From the NCBI RefSeq assembly GCF_001571385.1, contig NZ_BCNW01000001.1, forward strand, positions 2,395,470 to 2,459,469: a DNA stretch of 64,000 bases, written 5' to 3'. The notes beneath the pieces were generated by a model. It saw only the letters and a list, made by a program, of their open reading frames with translations, did not search any database and was not told where the DNA came from. The position numbers and the translations under genes are program-made. This DNA is from Methanofollis ethanolicus. Its GTDB lineage: Archaea; Halobacteriota; Methanomicrobia; Methanomicrobiales; Methanofollaceae. Below, piece by piece: positions 36,692 to 44,238 of this stretch. Position 1 is the first letter of the stretch, and every line of letters begins with the position of its first letter.

Positions 36692-38158
36692 ATGTATGCC
36701 GAAAAACTGAACGTGCCCACGGCCCTCACCTTCGACGACGTCCTCCTTGTCCCGGCGGCGTCCCTTGTCGAACCGAGCGAGGCCGATGTCCACGCAATCT
36801 TCTCGAAGAACATTCCCCTGAATATCCCGATCGTCTCGTCCGCGATGGACACGGTGACCGAGTCGGAGATGGCCATCGCCCTTGCCCGCCTCGGCGGCAT
36901 CGGCGTGATCCACCGGAACATGAAGCCTGAGCGGGAAGTGGAGATGGTCAGCCGGGTGAAGCGTGCGGAAGACCTGATCGAGCGCGAGGTGCTCTCTGTC
37001 GGGCCTGACGCCACCCTCTCCGAGGTGGAGGAACTGATGAACAAGCACGGCATCGGCGGGGTGCCGGTCATCGAGAAGAACCATCTTGTCGGGATCATCT
37101 CGCGCCGCGACATCAGGGCGATCGTCCACCGCCGGGGCAAAGAGGCGGTCCGCTCGATCATGACGACGGCGCCGATCACGGCCCGCGAGGACGTCACCGC
37201 CGAAACGGCGCTGGAGACGATGTACTCGAGCAAGGTCGAGCGCCTGCCGGTCACCAACGGCGACGGGAGACTGCTCGGCATCATCACGATGCAGGACATC
37301 CTGGAGAAGCGCGCCTATCCCCTGGCAAACAGGGACGCGGACGGGAGCCTCCGGGTCGCCGCGGCTGTCGGCCCCTTCGACTTCGAGAGGGCGATGATGC
37401 TCGACGAGGCCGGGGTGGACGCGATCGTGGTGGACTGCGCCCACGGCCATAACCTCCATGTGGTGAAGGCGGTGCGCGAGATCAAGGCGAGCGCAAAGGC
37501 CGACATCGTCGCGGGGAACATCGCCACCGCAGCGGCGGCTTCCGAACTCTCCGACACGGTCGACGGCCTGAAGGTCGGGATCGGGCCGGGCTCGATCTGC
37601 ACGACCAGGATCGTGGCAGGCGTCGGTGTCCCGCAGGTCTCGGCGATCAGTAGCGTCGCCGACGTGGCAGGGCCTCTCGGCATCCCGGTCATCGCGGACG
37701 GCGGCGTCCGGTACTCGGGCGACATCGCCAAGGCGATCGCCGCGGGCGCAAACTGCGTGATGATGGGCAGTCTCCTTGCCGGGACAGACGAGGCGCCTGG
37801 TCGTGTGATCGCGATGCAGGGCCGGAAGTACAAGCAGTACCGCGGTATGGGGTCACTCGGCGTCATGAGCGGCGGCGAGTCCTCGGACCGCTACTTCCAG
37901 AAGAAGGGGATCGGCAGGACCAAGTACGTCCCCGAGGGCGTGGAAGGGGCGATCCCCTATGTCGGGAATGTCTCCGATGTCGTGTACCAGCTCGTCGGCG
38001 GCCTCAAGTCGGCGATGGGCTACACGGGGTCGGCGACGATCGAGGACCTCAGGACGAAGGGGATGTTCGTCAGGATCACCGCGGCCGGGATGGGCGAGTC
38101 CCACCCGCACAACATTCTCATCACCGACGAGGCCCCGAACTACCGGTTGATGAGCTGA
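36692..38158 (+). CDS. guaB: IMP dehydrogenase
   Basis: This protein of about 488 residues oxidises IMP to XMP in guanine nucleotide synthesis. The catalytic loop is GPGSICTTR (Cys near residue 300), followed by VPVIADGGVRYSGDIAKAIAAG. Two CBS domains occupy about 95-205, with LMNKHGIGGVPVIEK and VERLPVTNGDGRLLGI. The flap region has YRGMGSLGVMSGG. ATG 36692 is preferred because aggtga lies five bases before; GTG 36683 and ATG 36689 are alternatives. The gene follows mfnB almost without gap. Confidence 0.95.
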   Translation: MYAEKLNVPTALTFDDVLLVPAASLVEPSEADVHAIFSKNIPLNIPIVSSAMDTVTESEMAIALARLGGIGVIHRNMKPEREVEMVSRVKRAEDLIEREVLSVGPDATLSEVEELMNKHGIGGVPVIEKNHLVGIISRRDIRAIVHRRGKEAVRSIMTTAPITAREDVTAETALETMYSSKVERLPVTNGDGRLLGIITMQDILEKRAYPLANRDADGSLRVAAAVGPFDFERAMMLDEAGVDAIVVDCAHGHNLHVVKAVREIKASAKADIVAGNIATAAAASELSDTVDGLKVGIGPGSICTTRIVAGVGVPQVSAISSVADVAGPLGIPVIADGGVRYSGDIAKAIAAGANCVMMGSLLAGTDEAPGRVIAMQGRKYKQYRGMGSLGVMSGGESSDRYFQKKGIGRTKYVPEGVEGAIPYVGNVSDVVYQLVGGLKSAMGYTGSATIEDLRTKGMFVRITAAGMGESHPHNILITDEAPNYRLMS

Positions 38159-38202
38159 TATCATCCCCATTTATATTTTATGAACACTAACATCTGGTAA
38201 GG

Positions 38203-38835
38203 ATGCTCGATAACGGTGAAGTCTCCCGCCTCCTTGATATCCTCGGGAACAGGAACAGGAGGCGGATCATCGATCTTCTCAGGCTGAAGCCCTGCTTTGT
38301 CACCGAGATCTCGGACAAACTGATGATCTCGCCGAAGGCGGTGATCGAACATCTGCAGATGATGGAACAGGAGGAGATCCTCTCTTCGTTCCACGACGAC
38401 CGCCGGCGGAAGTATTATTGTCTGGTACGTGAGATCAGGGTCGATGTGAGGCTTGAGGGGAACGAGACGGCTCCCTTCCCCAGGCCGGGAGAGAGCAGAG
38501 GGGCGAAATATCTCACCGCGCTCTTCATGCTCACCAGGATGCTCCGCACGCGGGACAGTCTCATCGCAAACCTCGAAGAGATCGAGCGGGAGATCGAGGT
38601 CAAGATGAATGATGTGGTGAAGTACAGCAGGGAGATCCTCTCGAACGAGACCGAGATGGATCTGGTGCTGGCCCTTGCCCACTGTACCCTCACCCTGCAG
38701 GACCTCGAAGAGTACACCGGTCTCGAAGCCGAACCGGTGGAAGCGATGCTCGAAGATCTTATCGGAAAAGGGATCGTGGAACAGAACGGGAAAGAGTATA
38801 TGCTGCGTGTTTCCTATGCCGAACAACCCTTATGA
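38203..38835 (+). CDS. ArsR-type winged-helix regulator
   Basis: This 210-residue protein has an N-terminal winged helix: LLDILGNRNRRRIIDLLRLK, VTEISDKLMISPKAVIEHLQ, then DDRRRKYYCL as the wing. A helical region LEEIEREIEVKMNDVV and a second helix-turn-helix-like end (LTLQDLEEYTGLEAEPVEAMLEDLIGKGI) follow, giving a likely two-domain dimer. It overlaps the Hsp20-like gene by 20 bp, so it probably regulates that operon. The inducer is unknown; heat or protein stress would fit the partner gene (inference). Confidence 0.85.
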   Translation: MLDNGEVSRLLDILGNRNRRRIIDLLRLKPCFVTEISDKLMISPKAVIEHLQMMEQEEILSSFHDDRRRKYYCLVREIRVDVRLEGNETAPFPRPGESRGAKYLTALFMLTRMLRTRDSLIANLEEIEREIEVKMNDVVKYSREILSNETEMDLVLALAHCTLTLQDLEEYTGLEAEPVEAMLEDLIGKGIVEQNGKEYMLRVSYAEQPL

Positions 38836-39205
38836 CGAAATTTTCAAGAGCCTGGCAAAGATCCTCGGCGAGATGACGGCCGAAGGCGGCGAACCGCCGC
38901 GGATCATCGGGTGCACGATCATCGCCGGCGGCGGGGTGCCGCACCGGGAGGAGGAGATGCCCGAGGACGACGACGGCATCGACTACGAGGTGGTCGAGGG
39001 CGAGGACTGCGTCTATGTCACGGCAGAGGTCCCGCCGGAGGCAGAGGTCGCGGCCGAGTTCGGGCCCCGCGAGGTGACGTTGACGGTCGGCGATGCGACG
39101 GAGACGATCGACCTGGAGGCCGACATCGACGGGGAAGGGAGTTCGTACTCGGTCAACAACGGCATCTTCGACGTCGTCTGCAGGAAGGCCGGGAAAACGG
39201 CCTGA
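38816..39205 (+). CDS. Hsp20/CS-domain-like small acidic protein
   Basis: This 129-residue acidic protein begins MPNNPYDEIFKSLAKILGEM and contains the strand pattern of alpha-crystallin/CS folds: CVYVTAEVPPEAEVAAEFGP then REVTLTVGDATETIDLEAD, and ends GIFDVVCRKAG. A region with IIGCTIIAGGGVPHREEEMP precedes it. Similar proteins next to ArsR-type genes are known in methanogens. The IxI tail of classic Hsp20 is absent, so chaperone activity is uncertain. Confidence 0.65.
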   Translation: MPNNPYDEIFKSLAKILGEMTAEGGEPPRIIGCTIIAGGGVPHREEEMPEDDDGIDYEVVEGEDCVYVTAEVPPEAEVAAEFGPREVTLTVGDATETIDLEADIDGEGSSYSVNNGIFDVVCRKAGKTA

Positions 39206-39225
39206 AACTTTTTTTATTTTTATTT

Positions 39226-39292
39226 CTGGAGAACCGCTCATGAAACGAAGTTTCAAGCGGTTCTTTGAAAACCACTGAGGTGGTTTTCATGG
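39226..39292. terminator. Two adjacent hairpins behind the Hsp20-like gene
   Basis: The DNA forms agaaccgct-ca-tgaaac-gaa-gtttca-agcggttct, an outer stem with an inner stem, and then gaaaaccac-tgag-gtggttttc. The first follows a run of T at 39207-39226. They may end transcription of the regulator-Hsp20 operon, but the same gaa-centred hairpin style recurs in the dispersed repeats, so they may belong to the repeat copy beginning about 39310. Confidence 0.5.
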
Positions 39293-39309
39293 TACATCTC
39301 CATACGCCG

Positions 39310-39800
39310 GCGTGAGATGCTCTTCTGGTTCAACGCGGCGAACCCCGGGTACATCGCCTTCCCCTCAAACACAGACCGGGGGTTTCACCCCCGGACCCCC
39401 GAAACAGGATTGGTTCCGGGAAGATAGGGCAGGGATCCCGAATAGGGTGATTGAAATGCCTCCGCCTATCCTGAGTGAGGGTCCGGAGGAACGAGTGAAG
39501 GGAGCATGAGAAAACGGAAAATCGAAGATTTTCTCGTTCAGGCACATCTTTGATGTGCACTGAGACGGAGTCTTCGAGGTAGTCCCCCGGCGCGAGATGC
39601 TGATCACCTGCCTTCCCCATACTGTTCGCCGGGGGACTGCTCGAAAATCTACGATTTTCTCATGCTCACTTCTTTCGCACAGCGAAATCTTCGGTTTCTT
39701 GACCTCACTTCGTTCGTTCCTCGAAAACCTACGGCCAGTAGCAAATCTCAGATATACCATTGACTAGAGTTCTTCGAGTGGTAGTCCCCCGGAGAACCGG
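39310..39800. repeat. Dispersed intergenic repeat, copy 4
   Basis: No gene is seen between 39206 and 39807. The segment contains cgggggtttcacccccggacccccgaaacagg, cctatcctgagtgagggtccggaggaac, aaaatcgaagattttc, gcacatctttgatgtgc, gagacggagtcttcg and two cagt/ggt-agtcccccgg blocks, the building blocks of the repeat at 1-450 in another order. It is the longest mosaic of the family here. Confidence 0.6.
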
Positions 39801-39807
39801 TAGCCTG

Positions 39808-40032
39808 TTACAGAAGAGATAAAAATTCGTCGAGAGAGATCCCGGCCTGAAAGAGAATTGTCTGAAGTGTCTTTGGAGCAAGCGTCTTTCCGGAGTGGAC
39901 GGGAACAGTGACGATGACGCCGCGCTCTGGATGGTGGAGGTATTGGTGGCTGCCTCGCATGCCGACCTCCTCAAAGCCTGCTCGCTTCAAGGCCCGGATC
40001 ACTTTCTCCCCTGTGGTTCTCGGGAGTTTCAT
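39808..40032 (-). CDS. hicA: HicA-family toxin, frame intact
   Basis: This 74-residue protein is a complete HicA mRNA interferase: MKLPRTTGEKVIRALKRAGF, MRGSHQYLHH with the catalytic His, GVIVTVPVHSGKTLAPKTLQ, then ILFQAGISLDEFLSLL. The ATG overlaps the stop of the hicB remnant (ATGA), which fixes the start. The gene lies just beyond an inserted tnpB element that has split hicB, so the toxin is left without an intact antitoxin in cis. It may be unexpressed, or neutralised by another HicB. Confidence 0.85.
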   Translation of the reverse strand: MKLPRTTGEKVIRALKRAGFEEVGMRGSHQYLHHPERGVIVTVPVHSGKTLAPKTLQTILFQAGISLDEFLSLL

Positions 40033-40082
40033 GCTGCGTTGCTCGTATTCAGGGGTACGGACACCTCAACAGGAATAGGCTT
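40029..40082 (-). pseudogene. C-terminal piece of the split hicB
   Basis: On the minus strand the 54 bases encode KPIPVEVSVPLNTSNAA and a stop that overlaps the hicA ATG. This is the family's usual HicB C-terminus. The N-terminal piece ends at 41315 with VAKKLG. Joining the two gives VAKKLG-KPIPVEV without loss or gain of a codon, so the sequence between is a clean insertion. Confidence 0.8.
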
Positions 40083-41314
40083 CCGTGACTGCTCCCCCTC
40101 CTCTCGTCGGGGGCATCCTGGGGTGTCACCCCTGAGATTGCAGCCCCAATCTCAGAATATTGATCGCCGCGTTCTGGTCGCGGTCCATCACCAACCCACA
40201 ATGCGGGCAGGAGTGCACCCGATCAGATAACGTCTTTGCGACGATCATTCCACATCTGGAGCACTGCTGAGATGTATTTCTGGGGTTCACAAGGATCACG
40301 CGTGAGCCAGCCTCTTCCGCTTTGCTCTCTGTGATCGAGATGAACATAGTCCAGGCAACATCGGCAATGCTTTTTGCCAAATGGTGGTTCTTTTCCATAT
40401 TCTTGACATTCAGATCCTCGAATACAATCGTACCGAACCAGTCCACCAATTGACGGGAGGTCTGGTGAGCAAAATTGAGCCGTCTGTTGGCGATCCGTTC
40501 ATGGATGTGTGCGACGATCTTCCGGGCTTTCTTCCGTTCAGGGGTTCCTGTCTCTACTTTCGAGAGTTTCCTCTGCGCTTTTGCAAGGGCCTTCTCGTCG
40601 GTACGGAAGAACCGGGGATTCTCGATCTTCTCTCCGTTCGAGAGGGTGGCGAAGGACTCCAGCCCAACATCGATCCCGACCGTTATCTCCTTCTGTGGGA
40701 GAGGGGAGGGATAGTACTCAACCGAGAAGCAGGCATACCACTTCCCGGTCGATGACCGTCGGATCGCGAGAGTTTTGATCGTCCCTTCAACCGGACGGTG
40801 AAGGACGATCCTCACGTCTCCGATCTTTGAGAGGTGGAGACGGTCTCCATCGAGTTTGAATCCATACTGTGGATACGTGAAACTGTCATACCGTCCTTTT
40901 CCCTTAAAACGTGGATAGCCGGAGTTTTCCCTGGCCTTTACGCGCCGGAAGAATGCTTTGAAAGCAAGATCCACACGCATGGATACATCTTGCAAAACCT
41001 GAGAATAGACAGTAGAAAGTTCTGGATGCTCCTTTTTCCAGAGAGGGATCTGACGTTTTGATTCGTAATAGGAGATAGAACGTTGTTCCTGTTCCCACGC
41101 GTTCTTTCGCAATACAAGCGTCTCGTTATAGACCCACCGGCAGACCTCCAGCGTCTGCTCCAGTCGAGAGACCTGAGATCTTGTTGGGTAGAGTCGGTAA
41201 CGATACCCTTTAGGCACAATGCCATTATGGAAGAGAATGAGTTATAAATAATTAGTATCGGTGGACGGGCTCTGTATCCCACCATTGAAATGGCGAGGAT
41301 TAGCCCGGTCTTGA
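40083..41314 (-). mobile_element. IS1341-type (IS200/IS605 group) element carrying only tnpB
   Basis: The ends are set by the two halves of the interrupted hicB: one flank is gttagga (minus strand, up to 41315), the other aagcctattcctg (from 40082). The element is 1232 bp, with no target duplication, as known for IS200/IS605. The end after tnpB has hairpin-forming sequence (aggggtgacacccc and gcccccgacgagaggaggggg). There is no tnpA, so movement would need a transposase in trans. Confidence 0.8.
40126..41217 (-). CDS. tnpB: TnpB, RNA-guided nuclease of an IS1341-type element
   Basis: This 363-residue protein has the OrfB helix-turn-helix N-terminus (YRYRLYPTRSQVSRLEQTLE) and a RuvC-like domain with Asp183 in VGIDVGLESFATL, Glu267 in IVFEDLNVKNM and Asp347 in MDRDQNAAINI. 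The zinc ribbon is CSRCG (319-323) and CPHCG (337-341). All catalytic residues are present, so the nuclease is likely functional. The guide RNA of TnpB normally comes from the 3' end of the gene and the adjacent element end, with the guide from flanking host DNA, here hicB. Length is slightly shorter than ISDra2 TnpB but usual for archaeal IS1341. Confidence 0.92.
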   Translation of the reverse strand: MPKGYRYRLYPTRSQVSRLEQTLEVCRWVYNETLVLRKNAWEQEQRSISYYESKRQIPLWKKEHPELSTVYSQVLQDVSMRVDLAFKAFFRRVKARENSGYPRFKGKGRYDSFTYPQYGFKLDGDRLHLSKIGDVRIVLHRPVEGTIKTLAIRRSSTGKWYACFSVEYYPSPLPQKEITVGIDVGLESFATLSNGEKIENPRFFRTDEKALAKAQRKLSKVETGTPERKKARKIVAHIHERIANRRLNFAHQTSRQLVDWFGTIVFEDLNVKNMEKNHHLAKSIADVAWTMFISITESKAEEAGSRVILVNPRNTSQQCSRCGMIVAKTLSDRVHSCPHCGLVMDRDQNAAINILRLGLQSQG

Positions 41315-41491
41315 TCCTAACTTTTTGGCGACCTCGATATACCCCGAGATTGCTTCTTCAATATGTGCCAGCGCCTCTTCCCAGGTAGACCCCTCGCTGA
41401 TGCAACCCGGGAGGGAGGGAACCGTTACGGTGTACCCTCCGTCTTCATTCTGCTCCATAAGAACGGTGTAGCGGAGACGAATATCAGACAA
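41300..41491 (-). pseudogene. hicB: N-terminal piece of the split hicB
   Basis: The frame starts at TTG 41491, with gaaggga about six bases upstream, and encodes MSDIRLRYTVLMEQNEDGGY, then TVPSLPGCISEGSTWEEALA and HIEEAISGYIEVAKKLG. After position 41315 it reads a few codons of the inserted element (SRPG) and stops. The HicB core is complete; about 17 C-terminal residues are lost. The truncated product might still fold, so partial function cannot be ruled out. Confidence 0.82.
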
Positions 41492-41516
41492 TCGATCCCT
41501 TCACAGGTGAATAGTA

Positions 41517-41720
41517 TCTGGCACTATATAGGAGTTCTGCAAAAGAGTGTCGCCCCGGAAACCCTGCCGGCAAAGGCAGCGAAGGCGAAAAAAGCCCAAT
41601 ATCTGGGTTTCAGGGGGTGAAAGGGGATCCGCACTTCTCCCTGTGGAATCAGGAGTAGCACCCGACAAAAGTACAGGATTTTTCCAAAACTTTTTATCAA
41701 AGAGGTCATCCCAAAAATGA
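41517..41720. other. Possible remnant of an IS end, unassigned
   Basis: No gene is supported. The stretch has an imperfect inverted pair, ccggaaaccctgccgg and ctgggtttcaggggg, and ends in aagaggtcatcccaaaa. The last 15 bases (gaggtcatcccaaaa) also occur at the inner edge of the IS5 fragment (34215-34229, minus strand). Both lie next to a copy of the dispersed repeat. This hints at a shared ancestral insertion, but it is weak. Confidence 0.3.
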
Positions 41721-41724
41721 CCGG

Positions 41725-42060
41725 AAACCTTACCATTACGATAGGAGAGTGGATGGCAGACTCCTCTTCAGAATATCGTGTTTACTCCTCCCTGGTCCAA
41801 TCATGAGCGGGGTGCGAGCGACAGCGAGCATGAGAACACAGAGAATCAAAGATTCTCTGAGCAGGCAAATGTTTCATTTGCTATGAACGGAAAATCGAAG
41901 ATTTTCCTGTGCGTGCATATCTTCGATGTGCCACGGACCGAAGGTTTTCGATTGCCCGGGAGAACGACCGAAGGGAGTCGATAAGACCAAAGATTTTCTC
42001 AAGCTCGCACCCCCCTCGGGATTGGCCCCGGAACGTTAGAGCAGAAGATCATCCCATCCC
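41725..42060. repeat. Dispersed intergenic repeat, copy 5
   Basis: The segment starts cattacgataggagagtggatggcag, which matches the repeat at 1-450, and then has gaa/aaa-centred palindromes: agaatc-aaa-gattct, caaatg-ttt-catttg, ggaaaatc-gaa-gattttcc and gcgagcgacagcgagc. Together with the sequence before 41720, no gene lies between 41492 and 42135. Confidence 0.6.
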
Positions 42061-42135
42061 TATCCTGACGCTCCGGAGAGAACGGCGGCACACCAACCGT
42101 CACCTCTATGTCGTCAGGCGCCCCATCACCTCCCG

Positions 42136-43056
42136 ATGAAATATATCGTCACTGGCGGCGCAGGATTTATCGGCTCCCATATCGCCGAGGCGCTCAGAGA
42201 TGAGCACGAGGTCGTCGTCATCGACGACTTCTCGACAGGTCACCCTGAGAACCTCCGGGGTTTCGACGTCACACTCGTCGAGGGAAACGTGGCCGACCTC
42301 CCCCTGCTGAAGAGGATCTTCGCCGGCGCCGACGGCGTCTTCCACCAGGCGGCGATCGCCTCGGTGCCGAAGTCGGTCGCCGACCCCCTCGCCACCCACC
42401 AGGCAAACCTCACCGGCACCCTGAACGTCCTCCTCGCCGCACGGGACGCGGGCGTGCGGAAGGTGGTCCTCGCCTCCTCCTCGGCCGTCTACGGCGAGAG
42501 CCCCGAACTCCCGAAGAGGGAGGGGATGCTCCCCGAACCCCTCTCGCCATACGCCGTCTCCAAACTCGCGGGCGAGCACTATGCCGCCTCCTTCTCGCGG
42601 CTGTACGGCCTGCAGGCCGTCTGCCTGCGGTACTTCAACGTCTTCGGCCCGCGGCAGGATCCCTCGTCCCCGTACTCGGGAGTGATCTCGATCTTTGCCG
42701 ACCGTATCCTCGCGGGCAGACCGATCACCATCTATGGCGACGGCGAGCAGACGCGGGACTTCGTCTATGTCGCCGACGTCGTCAGGGCCAACCTCCGTGC
42801 GATGGAGGGCGGCGCCGAAGGAGTCTTCAACATCGCCCGCGGCCGCACGACCACCCTGAACGCCCTTGCAGAGACGATGATGCGGGCCGCGGGCCGGACC
42901 GTGGAAGTCGGGCACGCGGAGGCGCGGGCAGGCGACATCAGGCACTCGTGTGCCGACATCACGCGGGCGCAGGAAACCCTCGGGTGGGCGCCCGAGTGGG
43001 GGCTTGAGGACGGCCTTGCCTGGACAATCCGGGCGGCAGGCCCTCAGCGGGTGTGA
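42136..43056 (+). CDS. NAD-dependent nucleotide-sugar epimerase
   Basis: This 306-residue extended SDR protein has GGAGFIGSH (7-15), the SSSAVYG strand (114-120) and the catalytic Tyr139/Lys143 in PYAVSK. It resembles UDP-glucose/UDP-GlcNAc 4-epimerases (GalE/WbpP type). It begins the second glycan cluster and is GC-rich throughout. It overlaps tail to tail, by 13 bp, with the CapA-like gene. The start at 42136 matches the Rossmann N-terminus MKYIVTGG. Substrate uncertain. Confidence 0.9.
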   Translation: MKYIVTGGAGFIGSHIAEALRDEHEVVVIDDFSTGHPENLRGFDVTLVEGNVADLPLLKRIFAGADGVFHQAAIASVPKSVADPLATHQANLTGTLNVLLAARDAGVRKVVLASSSAVYGESPELPKREGMLPEPLSPYAVSKLAGEHYAASFSRLYGLQAVCLRYFNVFGPRQDPSSPYSGVISIFADRILAGRPITIYGDGEQTRDFVYVADVVRANLRAMEGGAEGVFNIARGRTTTLNALAETMMRAAGRTVEVGHAEARAGDIRHSCADITRAQETLGWAPEWGLEDGLAWTIRAAGPQRV

Positions 43057-44225
43057 CCAGCCTTCTCCCTGATGAGGTGCCTGATCGCGCCGAAAAAGAA
43101 GGGCCGCAGGCTTTCGTGCCTCAGGTCAGACACCACCGTCTTGATCGCCGCCGCAGGCACGCTGCCCATCCCCCTCTCCCGCATCTTCCTGAAGACCGCA
43201 CCTTTTTCGATCGAATGCCCGTTCCCGTCCGTCTGCCCTGCGGCAGCAGGGGACCGCGAGACATTCGGGAAGCGGTTCGTGCAGTAGACCCTGAACGCGT
43301 CCTTATACCACGCCTGCCTGTACTGCTCCTCCGAGTCGAAGACCTGCAGGCGCCGCCGGAAACACTCCTGCCTCTCTTTGTCGTTCGCCAGGACGACCAT
43401 CCTCTTCTCCAGGTCGATATGATAGTAATACCGGGTGAGGGCGACCTCGCCGCCGTCCCCGATCTCCACCCCGAGACAGTACGAGTCGCAGGTGTACGAG
43501 ACATTGTGGTGGGTCGGGACGTCGAAACAGAAGTTCCCGAGACCATAGACGATAGTCCGACCGTCGACTGTCTCGATGCCCTGTGGGGCATGGGCATGGT
43601 GACCGATGACCAGGTCGGCCCCGGCACGGGCGATCTCATGGAAAAAGGCCCGCCTCTTTGGTTCGGGGACGATATTGTACTCGGTCCCGCCATGGTAGGT
43701 GTAGATGACCGCGTCGGGGTCTTCGGTCTCCCTGACTTCCCTGATCAGGGCACGGATCTTTTTGAGGTCAAAATAGTACGGTGCCGGCGTCCTCCCGTCC
43801 CACATCGGGCCCTCCCGGTGGCAGGAGGCGATGAGGGCGACCTTCGTCCCGCCATGACCGACCATGAGGTATTCGGGATAACCGCCGACGCCGTAGTGCC
43901 TGATACCGCTCTCCTCCAGGCGCCTGACCGTCTCCTCCACACCGCTAAGGCCGCTGTCCATGATATGGTTGTTCGCGAGAGTGCAGATGCCGACATGCCT
44001 CTCCTTCAGGTACCCGGCCGTATTCAGGGGGGCCTTCAGGTTGGCACCGCCGCTCTCCTTCTGCCTGGGCGGGGCATCGGTGATGGGGTTTTCGAGGTTG
44101 ATGTGGCAGACATCCGCGTCACGGAAAAGGGCCCTGATCTGCTCGTCGAAGATCTCCTCCCCTGCCTGTACCTGGTCAAAAAAAACGCCGCTTGCCGAGA
44201 AATCCCCCGTACATACGATCCTCAT
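43044..44225 (-). CDS. CapA/PgsA-type metallophosphatase-like protein
   Basis: This protein of about 393 residues begins MRIVCTGDFSASGVFFDQ and contains VCHINLENPITD, TLANNHIMDSG, KVALIASCHREGP, YTYHGGTEYN and VIGHHAHAPQGIE, the metal-binding motifs of the CapA family (poly-gamma-glutamate synthesis). The family lies in capsule and glycan clusters, but its reaction is not settled. ATG 44225 is preferred over GTG 44234 because ggggggtgat precedes it. The gene follows the flippase gene after 13 bp. Confidence 0.85.
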   Translation of the reverse strand: MRIVCTGDFSASGVFFDQVQAGEEIFDEQIRALFRDADVCHINLENPITDAPPRQKESGGANLKAPLNTAGYLKERHVGICTLANNHIMDSGLSGVEETVRRLEESGIRHYGVGGYPEYLMVGHGGTKVALIASCHREGPMWDGRTPAPYYFDLKKIRALIREVRETEDPDAVIYTYHGGTEYNIVPEPKRRAFFHEIARAGADLVIGHHAHAPQGIETVDGRTIVYGLGNFCFDVPTHHNVSYTCDSYCLGVEIGDGGEVALTRYYYHIDLEKRMVVLANDKERQECFRRRLQVFDSEEQYRQAWYKDAFRVYCTNRFPNVSRSPAAAGQTDGNGHSIEKGAVFRKMRERGMGSVPAAAIKTVVSDLRHESLRPFFFGAIRHLIREKAGHTR

Positions 44226-44238
44226 GGATATCACCCCC

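Noticed and set aside
39228-39800. CRISPR-like array of palindromes
   Set aside because: The palindromes differ in sequence and spacing; there is no constant repeat with unique spacers and no cas gene in the window.
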